Assembly (NCBI RefSeq): GCF_000003605.2 | Contig: NW_003114964.1 | Location: 90,429-118,536, forward strand | Length of the DNA stretch: 28,108 nucleotides | Source of the DNA: Saccoglossus kowalevskii | Lineage: Eukaryota > Hemichordata > Enteropneusta > Harrimaniidae | Reading direction: 5' to 3' | Shown: positions 1-11,220 of the stretch, piece by piece | Layout of the letters: the number at the start of each line of letters is the position of its first letter | How positions within the stretch are numbered: position 1 is the stretch's first letter | Notes under the pieces: generated by a model | What the model saw: only the letters and a program-made list of their open reading frames with translations | Database searches by the model: none | Told to the model about the DNA's origin: nothing | Position numbers and translations under genes: made by a program

Positions 1-231
1 ACCATGTCCAACACTTACTCACATTAATCCATTATCATGGCCAACACTTACTTACAATAATCCATTACCATGGCCAACACTTACTCACAATAATCCATTA
101 CCACGGCCAACACTCACTCACATTAATCCATTACCATGTCCAACACTTACTCACATTAATCCATTACCATGGCCTACACTTACTCACAATAATCTATGAT
201 CATGACGAACTATTATCCACATTACTCTACT
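1..231. repeat. 33-bp minisatellite, seven copies, cut by the window start
   Basis: Units start at 1, 34, 67, 100, 133 and 166, with a diverged one at 199. A unit begins accatgtccaacactta and ends ttaatccatt. The first six differ at a few positions (atgtcc/atggcc, acattaat/acaataat); the seventh has decayed. One frame (from base 2) stays open through the first six units and stops near 198, but this follows from a stop-free 33-bp unit and is not good evidence for a protein. Confidence 0.93.
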
Positions 232-3137
232 ACCCACCATGATTAATACTAACATAAAATTAACTTTTCAGTTTAGCCTTAGTTTTCCTGACCCACCCCA
301 ATGCCCCTTTTCTGTCGCTACCCAATGCTAAAGAACCAGAGTTACTGCTGAACCTGCACGTTACCCATGGTACCAAGTCGTCTGAACTACATCCCAACAC
401 CGTCCATGACCCCCAACAACGGTAAACGGATTACCCGAGCCTGACACTTATCATAGGGGTTGACACATACACAGGTATGTAAATATTGGGTCAGTAAGAC
501 CGGTCTTATTAGTTGCCTGTACCTCACAACAAATGAGTTCGACTGTTTCCCGGGCGTCAATATTTTTTGAAGTTTTCATATTTAAGCCTTTAGATAGACT
601 CGCACAGATCAGTGATCGATTTTACTGTCATTTTTAATAATGTGTTATCGCAAAAGACATTCCGAATAATGACAAAACTGCTCATCGCCTATCCACGGTT
701 ACTAACCGTGGCCTATCCCTGCCTGGTTTATTATCACTGATACAATTTGTCATCTATGTGCCATCAGTTTACCATTCACAGCCTAGTTTAGTATGCTCCG
801 TTAACCCCATCCTCGTCATCGATGATTTGTCTTCTGTTCATCATCATCACCACCATCACTTTGCTGTCTGGCTTGGAGATCATAATCCCTCGGTCCTTAT
901 CTTCGTCGTATCATTTAATGTGTCATCATTTTCCAACAGGCCAGCAATAATGTATATTACATAGCTTTTCAATGTTTCCCTCGACACTCATTGTGTTCAT
1001 GATTGGCGCCAATTGTAATACGCTGACCAGCCCAAGACAGACACGTATATGCTGCTAAACTGAGATGGATTCACGGTCGTCATGGAAACGACGTCCACAC
1101 GTTCTTCAGTACATGGCGTACCACAGAAAAGCCAATCCATTCTACGAACCCAAATTTGAGTGGTGCTGCAGCTATGTATTACACAAACGACTTTTAAGTT
1201 ACCAGGGACTTATACTAATTTACCCACAAAATGACGGTGCTCTTTGCATTTAAGTTTGTTTTTGCTACTCGCGCGAGACATAAGGTCCTTGTGGATTAAT
1301 CATCGCAACCAAAAGGACCCATTCACAGACAACCGAGATCTGCGATCATTGTACTGATGCTTCATATACGAACTGTAAAAGTACTCAAAATATTAAACGC
1401 TCAAATTCACAAAATTATCAATTATTGGGGGAAATAGAAATATACAATTTCTCACGAAACGCAAGAAAACTCACTCAAGAAAACTTGTTTGTCAAACACG
1501 GACTTTAAAAGGACGAATTATTGGAATTCTTATAGTTTCGAGCGAAACAATTTCAACTTCACGCAGAATAATCGCACAATTCTTGTTTATTTTGGCGGGA
1601 AAAGGATCCACGTGTAATTACAGCGACAGAAACGAATTATTTAATAAATTTTATAATTAATGTACTCATAGTGGTCTACTTCGACATTCCTAATTATCTT
1701 GACTGTCAAGTATTAATTGGGCTCTAATGGGAAAAACTGATGAACGCATCAAGTATGATTAAATGATGTTTAACGGCGGCAATGACAGGCTTAATAAAAG
1801 TCGACTATGAAATTAAAACGATGATAGAACGAAAGACAAATGCCCTGTTAATAATTTTTTAAACCCCTCTGAAAATGGATGTGAAACAGGACTAAAATAT
1901 CCACAAAGGGGGTATTTAGCGAGGATTTTTATTATTACGGATCACATCCGGGCACGTGGAGGCAATGAGCGGAAACAATACACAATAATCAAACCGAAAG
2001 TAACTACGGAATTTGACAGCGTTCGATTAGGGGTTCCCATTTGAAAATAGGGAGGGTAGAGACATTGTCGCAGGGGAAAATGAACTGCACAATATTTTAT
2101 TAAATGCGTGTTATGTGAATAAAACAATACAGATATGAATAACAAATGTGCAGATTAAATTCCTACAGCCCCGGTTAGTACATCTGGTAACTTATTACGA
2201 CGCTGTTTCGCGTCGAAACACGCGGTTCGAGTTTAGTCTGTCACATATTAAACTATCGGGTATGTGCTAGTAGTACCATGTCGGAAATAGATACAATATG
2301 GCACAGATTTCAAGGTTTATTGCCGTGTTCACTTATGGAAAAAAAATCTCATTAGCCCCACCCATGAACAAGCTTGTTACACTTTACAATACAAACTTGT
2401 ACCACCGGTTTAGAACCAACTAACTAATTAAGCTATAAAAATAATCGGGTCACGGTGGTCAAAAGGGAAAGGTACATAAAACGGATAATGTTTTTAGGAA
2501 AACAACACAGGTGCAAGGTTGACACATTTCACACGGGCAGAAAAAAACGTCTTAACGTTAGATCTATACGCTCCAATTTATAGGCGTGTCAGAGCGGTAA
2601 TTAAAATGTTAATCAGTGAACTTTATTGGCGTTTGCTGCAATCCAGGTGCGATTTTTGCGTCGTTTACGTGTTGTTAAGCACATGAGCAGGCAATGTCTC
2701 TACACTAAAATGACTCAATGCATTAACGTCGACTGTGCATTTCACAGGCTCGTGTCACTTTCACGGCCCCCATTTTGATTTTTTTCACGCCACACTACCT
2801 CGATGAATTATCGCTACGAATGGCACTACGTTGAACGAACTGTCTGTTATGCAGAGCACTAGCAAGTGGAAATTTCGTTTCACACCTTGGAGCAATTGTG
2901 GCTCCATTCCGTCACAGCAACTTAATTACAATAGGGCGAGAGATCGACGTGTTAAAATGGGACCGCCCGGGACGGAAAACGGCAACGTAGTGGGCACTGC
3001 ACATCGTGTAGATGTGAAGATGGTACACAGCGGAGGCCACATGTAAAGAGAGACAATTGTGATGGAAATGGTACATTAAAACACACAAACTATAACCCAT
3101 GACATGACATCGTTGAATCTCGCTTGGTGGAAACTTG
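232..3137. other. Region without a recognised gene, downstream of the helicase
   Basis: No open frame here matches a family I know. It is richer in CpG than DNA right of about 7 kb. Minor items are an open stretch at 264-425 after a TTTTCAG, a short TCA/CAC triplet run near 838-862, and a decayed tRNA-like segment near 2166-2245. A tRNA-derived SINE is possible for the last but unproven. Confidence 0.5.
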
Positions 3138-3143
3138 TTTATT
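3138..3143 (-). terminator. Candidate polyadenylation signal AATAAA downstream of the probable last exon
   Basis: On the minus strand this reads AATAAA, about 345 bases past the TAA at 3487-3489. I saw no closer AATAAA on that strand between them. The hexamer is common in AT-rich DNA, so this is only a positional candidate. Confidence 0.3.
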
Positions 3144-3486
3144 AATTATTAACGCTTAAATTCAGGCATTTTACAGTTGCATTCTGCGATCACAGACCAC
3201 CTGGTTGTCACTAAGTATAAGACTCGGCATTGTGATCAAAGGGTGGCATCAACTCTGATAAGCAGTCGGTCGAGTTGTTAGTGAAAGTGAACAAGACGCA
3301 GGACGATAACGATGGAAATGCCCGCCAGTGAAGAAAAAAACTAAAAATAAGATAAATCAAGAAATTGTCGTAAAACCCACAAAATGTGACCTTTCAATCA
3401 CTCAATAAAATTGTGGGAGTGCGAAAAATTAAATTAATTTTCATTTCGATGTGTATTTAAGTTGTGTTTTCAGACCGATTTGAAAA

Positions 3487-3601
3487 TTAACGCTTTTTGA
3501 AACGTTTCTTCGAACGTAACACCAGACCACCGCCGTCCAAACCACTCGAATAATCACATATCCCCGGTTTGCGTTTCTTCTGTAAGATCTTCTTGAATTT
3601 C
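3487..3601 (-). CDS. DDX31: Probable terminal exon, likely DDX31 C-terminal tail (KFKKILQ...FKKR stop)
   Basis: A strong acceptor (long T-rich tract ending TTTTTTGATTGCAG) is followed by one base and 37 codons, then TAA. The tail is very basic: KFKKILQKKRKPG at its start, DYSSGLDGGG in the middle, RSKKRFKKR at the end. The leading G completes the AG left by exon (g), so a direct join is in phase. Human DDX31 also ends with lysine-rich segments around a SEYSSG string, comparable to CDYSSG here (recalled, not aligned). Against it: the join implies a 12.9-kb intron, and the exon sits in CpG-rich surroundings unlike the other exons. It could instead end another minus-strand gene. Confidence 0.55.
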
Positions 3602-3777
3602 CTGCAATCAAAAAACAAACAGAACACATATATTTGTATGACGAAACACAAGTCGACAATAAGCTCGTTATCGCGATCAGACGTTCCTTTCCTAAGCTAC
3701 TAATAACTATTGTTTTTGTGGATGGAAAACACGATTCTCAGTTCCTTAGAAATCCAAGACCTAATATTTCTCAATTA

Positions 3778-3926
3778 ACATGCTTGAGAACAATTTCAAT
3801 TGTGCGAAAAATAATTATTGAGACATTGGGGTGAAAATGAACCGAGACCTTTCCAAAATAATTAAAGCGACACATAGTTTAATTGATTTATTAATTAATA
3901 TACATTTCAGTTTTGCCTCCGGTGAT
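3778..3926. repeat. Dispersed repeat, copy 1 of a direct pair
   Basis: It shares acat.cttgag, tgtgc.aaa.ataattatt, gagaca.tg and aattgatttattaatta in the same order with 6428-6556, ending at a common ggtgat. This copy is about 20 bp longer because of an internal indel. Confidence 0.8.
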
Positions 3927-6427
3927 TACTACTATTTGAATTATTTCGCAAGTATGCACTCACGTATACAGCCTTCAATTATTGCAATAACATCATTTAG
4001 TAAGCCGATTTCACAAACAATATCTGCACAAATTCATAGAGAGCAACATGAATGAAAAGAATAAAAAAATAGACACGACACCATATAAGGCAGTGGAATG
4101 AACACGGTTGTTTTTTTACTGATTCAGCGCTCGCAGCAATTTCTCCATTTTGCAAGTTAATCATGGATAGTCATTTCTACTATACGCGTTTTAGTTTTGC
4201 CCCACTGACTTCGGCCATCACGGAATGACTGAACAGCAATCGATTAGATATCAACCAAGGGCTAACAGGAAAATGGCTCGAAATGGAGCAGCACATGGCA
4301 GGCAATTATCTGTAGAAACTGACTGAATTCCTTTTTGCGATTGCCCATGACGCTGAGACGGGGCGGCGTCTTCCACTCGAATGCCACTGACACACATTTC
4401 CTGAGTATAACGTATTTCGCAGATTGGGACAGTTTCCATTTACTTTCCCCATTGAAGGCTAGTTTCCTGAACGTCTTAGGGAATCATAAATATTACTTCT
4501 TCATTTCACTGACTTTTGCATATTTAGACGTCAAGCCTGGGATTACTACGGTTCTCAATACCGCGTCATACATCCTCAGACTGACGAACAAGGGACATTA
4601 ATTTGCCATCGACTATTAAGACAAATGTGTCGCCTTTTAATTTAACTGCATCGAGCACGCATCGATGTAATAGATGCATCAGCTCACTCAGTGTAAAAAA
4701 TCCAAGGAAAGACTCTGAAAGGCCGGCTAACTGCAATCAGATTGTAACCTCAGGTGTTAGACTAATTCTCTTATAAAGCCAATTCCCCGATGACTTATTA
4801 CTTTCCTATTACAGTCGACTTACAACTGTCTTTTATCACTATCTTCAGGCGATCTCCAGAGGCTCTGGGCAGGTAATTTATGGTACTACCAAATTTAGCT
4901 AATTTTACTGTTCTCTGAGGGGTAAAAGCACAGGATATGGAGGCACAGTCAAACGCTGCAGCGACGACTGAGCTGGATTAGAGTACTGAAAACATTGCGG
5001 AGTCACTCTCCGATCGCGTTAATTTTTTACAGCCACAAATAAATTAAGCAATAATTGAGAACGAATTGGCTAGCTAATATCCCTCGCGTAATAGTCAAAT
5101 ACTAAGTGTTGACAAGACTACGGCAATTGGGGGGGGGGGGTATATTCCCAGCGACGGGATAATAAACAAGGCAAACACGCTATCTACTTCAGTAACGGAT
5201 CTTGTATTAATGCATTGCACCGCCCAGCCATGGATATGCTCAGCCAACAATACCGAATTATGGTCTATTTAATTATCGTACAAAAAACGATTATTAGCCG
5301 TATTACCAGCGGCATGTTACCCGCATTAAGCATGTATCAACGTGAATTTCCGCGCCAAGCTCGCTCACACATTTGCGCTTGACTATGCCAATATGAACCA
5401 CAAAATGCCATGTATTGACGGACAGGCTTTGTTTAGCAATTGCAATAAGAACCGATGTTACCGTTGCACATCATTAAAGCTAGAATATTGTTGTTTTCAA
5501 CAATTGAGAAAAGTTTGTCAAAACAAGATTTGGTAACATCAAAGAAAGCAAATCAACTTTTCATAATATCTGGTAGTTTGTTTGGATAATGTTTGGAGGT
5601 CGACAGTCATGCACAGCAGGCGCTTACGTGTGGCATAAATAAAAATAGAAAAAAAAATACTGAACTGAATGGAACGATTACGAAAGTGAAAAGGGAGCAG
5701 TTGTCGTAATAATGCGGCTCTAATGACGATATAAATAGGATAGGTTCCAAAAACGATCGCCCCAATTAGTTTTAGCTGTTTCAATGGACCCAGTGCATTG
5801 GAAACTATCACGAACGCTAATTAAACTCGATTATCAGCCATTATTGACTGGGGTAATCCCCACTTAAGGGAACATGGGAATTTATAAAAAACAGTAAAAT
5901 TAAATTTCACTGAGCGTGAATGATAGCACAAAATTGCCGCTAGAAAGCTGACCTGGTGCATGCCTCTAGCGAGGGGAAAATCGTTCCCATGTACACATGG
6001 TACAGAATGAGTCACAAACCAATCACCAGCGATTTCGATTTTTTTCTCTCTGATGTACAGTTCCGAAAAAGGCATTACTATATACGGCCGAGTGCATTCA
6101 TTTGCGTTGATCTAAAGTAAACATCGCCAAACATATGATACAAGTCACGTGACAGTCCACGTCATTTTGAAACCAAAAGTGTTTCCACCATTTAGTGAAG
6201 CTCCAATTTCGTCCTTGAATGATGAATTGATAACAAAATCATACGTTAAGCAGGTTGGCATGAATTGATCTAAAACCCTAACTCACTTTCAATAGCCTAA
6301 ATATTTGAGTTTACGGTCAACAACTCTGACAAAACGGTCGCAAAATTAGTATTTATATATAGGCATGTACGTCCAGTTGTTGGGAAGTACTAGTATATTA
6401 AATTCAATGATTGATATTGAAGACTTG

Positions 6428-6556
6428 ACATACTTGAGGACAATTTAGATTGTGCAAAAGATAATTATTGAGACACTGAGATTTGAATAATGAGTGCGAT
6501 ACAAAGCTAAATTGATTTATTAATTAATAACGATCTCAGAATTGACTTGGGGTGAT
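6428..6556. repeat. Dispersed repeat, copy 2 of a direct pair
   Basis: Shorter copy of the sequence at 3778-3926, same orientation, 2.65 kb away. The homologous blocks are collinear. I see no terminal inverted repeats or clear target duplication. Confidence 0.8.
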
Positions 6557-8660
6557 AAATTGACAGCAGCATGTATGTATAAACTCGAACGCCAGAACCG
6601 ATATTATAGCCACCATTAATCGGAGAGAAAAAGTTCAAATAATCGTTTCTTGAGCAATGACCCGAAAGCTACAAGGAAACAAATGATTTTGCATTCGACG
6701 CTCATTTGAGATTATTCTAAAGAATATCTTCCCCAGGTGTTCTTTGCAGATACTAGAAGCTTATGAACACAATTCTGTTACAGAGATTATATCAGGCATC
6801 GTTTGTTTAGTGTAGTCCATACTAAAGAAGCAGGAATTGGTTGAATATGACTATGTGGCACAACACACGTCAGGTGCTCACACTTTTCAAGACACCAGAC
6901 ATCACTTCATGTCTGTAAGCCTTTGAAATGTATACAACGTGATTCAGGATTTGAAATAGATATATTATTATATGTACTTATCTGCAAGGAATACCAAAGC
7001 AACAAATACATTGTGAAGATGTTGACAACGGGTCACAGCCACGAAAGAAGTCACAATTATGAGTAACTACTCTTATCTGATGCAACAAATTCATTTGTAT
7101 TCACGCCAGTGGATATTAATATTCATATACAGTTTAGCAAAGACACTTTTAAAGACAACCACATTTTCAGTCAGTATAATAACTCCAGGATTTTTCTTCT
7201 TGAAGACCCATGAATTAGTCAAAACATAAGAACAAACAGGCAACAGAAATAATGCACAGATCAAGATGGAATGAAGTGGTGGAATCAGATTTAAAGTAAA
7301 TGTGGCGTGTTTATTTGAACTGCTATACATTCCAGGTGGAATTACATATATATTTTAAAGGTAGAAGCCTTAATACAATATTATAAGGACTGAAAAAATG
7401 TGGGGGTCATCGCCTTAATGTTTGAGAAAATGATGGTTCAAGTTGAATTTTAGTTGATAGTGGCCATTTTGTCAGTATTATAATGCTTTTACCATAAGTT
7501 TCTATGGCAGATATTATGTCATATCTTAAATTGTAATCTGGTGACATAGGCTGAAGTGATTATTTATTGTGAATGATGGGACACTTTTTGTTGTCCAAAA
7601 TTATATAAAAAATCTGGGGTTTTAAAAAGGGTAAAAAAAATGCAATTTTCCTTAGGAATTTTGAAAAAATATTCCCACAAGTTTTTAAAAATACGTCACT
7701 GCAACACACAAAAGAATGCTATTTCATACTCCATGATTTTACATGATAAACCAATGAACATTGTCATGCAATTTATGACAAACTTTCTAAAAAAAATATG
7801 AGTAGATTCTACGTTCTAAGTATAATATTCACAAAGATCCCAGATTTCGCAAATTAATTTTTGAACGTTCTATATGGGTCCCACACAACATATACAACAT
7901 GTCAAAGTAAAATGCTTGCACGAAATAACTTTTGAGATGATGACGATGAGAACAACGGAAGTAAATGATAATATTTTCAATCCCAATTTTGCTACTTTGC
8001 TGTTGCTTTTCATTAATGTGTGATCAATGCTACAGTAATAAATACGTTTGTCTGTCGCCGTTCTATTTTTTGTTTACTTATTTGTTTGTTTGAATCATGG
8101 TTAGGAACAGTGTTCGAATCAAATGTCCTTCTAAGTATTTCATCATATTACGTAATGTTTAATGACGTCATTTGTAAACTGTGCTAATGGAACGCACACT
8201 GCACCACTGTTACACATAAACATTTTAAAAAGTACAACCCTGAAAACAATATAATTGAATCTGGGAAGAGAAAGATTCAACTCAATCATTACATATGTTG
8301 ATCAGATGATTCTTATGTAAATTAATCAACATTGTCAACATTAGTCAAGTACATGTAATCCAAAGCAAAATATTGAACTTAATTTGATCTTTATTTTATG
8401 GGCGACTTTTACAGGTATTTTACAAACATATAAACACAGTCACAACATAATATACAAGATTCAAACTGACAACCACGACAAAGAGCCTCGCCACTGTATG
8501 CCAAACTAGCTGTACCAACAAATACGACTTGAAATAGCGTGTAATGAACGTGTACCTACAGTGACTAAATGGACATGCGCAATACAACCACATATAAAAA
8601 CAAGCAGCCTGTCCGCTGAGATAGCTCCACTGTTAGCAATGCACATTTCAATTAAAGAAC

Positions 8661-9085
8661 TGAAGATATCATTAGAAAATGAACAAATCTAAGAGAGGTC
8701 TACCTGAGGTCCCTATATGTATATTATCAAAGCAATCGAACTTGCTGTTTTCAACAAGAAGTCGAAAATATCACTTTTAACAAAAATAACATAACATACA
8801 TCAAAAATAGAAAATTGAAGATATCCTCATGAAATGAACAAATCTGAGTGAAGACAGTCTGTAGTACCTATATGTATAATATCAAAGCAATCAGACTTGT
8901 GGTTTTTAACAATTCGAAAATATCACTTTTTACCAAAAATGACAAAAAAAAATTCACCATAATTAGAGAATTGAAGATATCATCACGAAATGAACAAACC
9001 TAAGAGAGGTCTACCCAAGGTACATATACACCAAGTATCAAAGCATTCAGGCTTATAGTTTTCAAGAAGAAGTTGAAAAAGTAAA
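8661..9085. repeat. Three tandem copies of a ~155-bp repeat
   Basis: Copies start with tgaagatatc at 8661, tgaagatatcc at 8816 and tgaagatatc at 8972, giving periods of 155 and 156; the third is incomplete. Shared blocks include atgaacaaa, agaggtctacc, tatcaaagcaatc and aaaatatcactttt. The last copy runs into cacggacaacggac, a tail style common in dispersed repeats of marine invertebrates. Confidence 0.88.
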
Positions 9086-10277
9086 AAATTGGCACGGACA
9101 ACGGACAATCACTTATATTATGAGCTCCACTCAACAAAGTCGACAGCGGAGTTAAAAAGTTCAGTTCAATTAGTCGATATCCCATATACATGTATGATGT
9201 GTTGTATTGAATAAACATCACGGCATACTTGTGTTTTGGTGTCTACATGATTTTTTTTCACTTGTTTCAAACAATTTGGGTTGCATAATGTACAAATCGT
9301 TAAAATTGAAAATTCATAATATATTATAAGTCATGCATCTGCACTCCAATTTCAGTACATTGAAATAAACTAATAAAATATCTAGCATTGTGGTCAAATA
9401 ACATCACCATACACGTGCTGGAAATTCTCTTTTGTGTCAAGTATTACATTAATATAAACCTCTGTCCTGTTATTTCAAAAAAACAAAATCATAACTTTCT
9501 TAAAGAGCAAGTGTCGTCGCGTTGTGATCGATGCAACGTACACAAGACGCGGAAACTACATTATTTGTTTAGACGAAGTTTGAATCAACAAGTACGGTAG
9601 TTTGAAACTCCTTTATATGGACAGATATTACATCAAAACGTTACCATTAAGATGCCCTAATATATGCTTTGAAGACAGTGCTTACCATGGTGGAGGATGA
9701 AGCAGTGCGAGTCAAATATCTATACTAGTCTCTAGCATTGTGACTGATTTTTAAAAGTTTTTTTAAAACCAAGATGGGCTTTTCATTTATTTTAAGATTA
9801 AATAAAGAATCTTATAAGAATATATGAATATGGACGAACAAAGATTTATCTGGTACTGAAATTTTCAGAAACAAAGGGTAAAAAAATTAATTTAATAATG
9901 GTTGTATATAGCTTTCAGTTAGTTTTCTATGTTTAGTGCGCAGAGATATGTACCACTGTATGATCGTGAGAGATCCAATCCATACCATTCAAACCATACA
10001 GATTATAATGCTAATCACTGATTGGGTACCCATAGCTATGACATACATCCAAGAAGTAATTACAAAGGTTAGATACACCTACTCAATGTACAATTGGTCC
10101 AAGTTCAAATGTGAGAGATTTTTTGAACTATTGAAAACAAATTATCCTAGTTGTTGATGCTAGAAAATTGTATTGTATTAACAGTATGACATGTGGAAGA
10201 AGATTAATTTAAATAAACCAATACAGTACATCCATGTCTGCTTTGTATTAAGACAAGTGATTATTATGGTGTATATT
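9086..10277. other. Intronic sequence with no recognised feature
   Basis: AT-rich, with no open frame resembling a known family and no repeat array seen by eye. The short frames at 9388-9600 and 9936-10157 on the plus strand have unremarkable composition and no splice support. Confidence 0.5.
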
Positions 10278-10436
10278 CTGTAAAACCATTTATTTTCACT
10301 ATTTTGATGTTTTGAGCATATTCACTGTGTTTTAATTTTACAGATTTGCCAAGGAAACAATGAGTTTTATTGTTATTTTACATGTTCACATAGTTTTAAT
10401 TTACTAAAACCCAATGAATAATTAATGCATTTACAG
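10278..10436. mobile_element. Diverged MITE of the CTGTAAAA...TTTTACAG type
   Basis: The left end is ctgtaaaaccatttattttc and the right end aatgaataattaatgcatttacag, so the arms are inverted copies. It is related to the better preserved element at 13880-14071: both share ttcact/cccagtgaataattaa-like arms. The TA flank survives only on the right. Non-coding, presumably moved by a transposase encoded elsewhere. Confidence 0.7.
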
Positions 10437-10439
10437 TAA

Positions 10440-11220
10440 CCTCTCACTTCAGTTTGCTAATCTTTGTCCCTCCATATCTTTCAGTTTCCTACTGCCTCCA
10501 TCTCTCCATTTCAATCAGCTTTCTTTCCAAGACCATCCATTAATTCATTCATTCATCCATCTATCAGCCTCCCCAGGCCAACCGCTCACCAGCTTCTGAC
10601 TATTACCGATCGGATCAATCTCTCATTCTCCTCTCATTGCTCAATGTCTCTCTGCATTCTCCCTCTCTCATTTTTGTAACAATATCAAGAGCTGTTCATA
10701 CAAGTGTTTATCTGTCACTGTCCATCCTTTGCTGACTGTCAACATTAGATTGCCTGGATATGAAGCTACTGTGGATCTATCAGATTTTGTAATAGCAACC
10801 ATCAATTTTCCATCTTTTTGGTTTAATCTCTTCAGCCCTCTCTGTCTCCATCTTTTCATCTCAGTCTCTCAACCTCCCTGTCTCCCTCATTTTAGCTTAA
10901 TTCTTTCACCCATCATCATGGCTCAATCTAATAAAGCATGTTGCCATCATTTTGGTTCAATCCTTCTGCCCTCCTCTGTCTCCATAATTTAGTTTGATCA
11001 ACCTAAATGTCCCCATCTTGTGGCCAATCTCTCCATCCATAGCTGTTTCCATCTTTTTGGCTCAATCTTTTTGTCTCTCATTGTCTCTAACAATTTGGCT
11101 GGGCCTCAGTCTTTTTTATCCAATCTGTCCCTCTCTTTCCCCAGCTTGCTGGCCCAATCTCTCTTCCCCTCTCTCTGTCTCCATCATTTTGAATTAATCT
11201 TCATCTCCCTAACTCAAACT
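10440..11220. repeat. Pyrimidine-rich degenerate tandem repeat
   Basis: The plus strand is dominated by C and T with recurring ctctgtctccatc.tttt and ggctcaatct phrases at irregular spacings of roughly 30 to 60 bases. It reads as an old, decayed minisatellite. Open frames here (10464-10679, 10729-10992, 11020-11298) come from the skewed composition and are not proposed as genes. Confidence 0.7.

Larger units (their letters stand above)
3602..8660 (-). other. 3' portion of the long last intron; mostly featureless
   Basis: If the terminal exon is right, this is intronic. It holds one direct dispersed repeat pair (3778-3926 and 6428-6556) and a run of twelve G at 5129-5140. Open frames are short and unrecognised. 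A chance GTYP near 5740 on the minus strand is not the helicase TYP motif. Confidence 0.5.

Noticed and set aside
758-964. Frame with a run of seven histidines
   Set aside because: The His run is a short cat/cac triplet repeat; no start context, splice or family support.
3441-3659. 72-codon minus-strand frame starting MSTCVSS
   Set aside because: A different frame over the probable terminal exon; it lacks a family match and runs across the acceptor.
5539-5811. Minus-strand frame containing GTYPIYIV as the helicase AYATYP exon
   Set aside because: No other flanking conservation; the true exon with RAYATYP and HLGHVAKSF is at 16460-16607.
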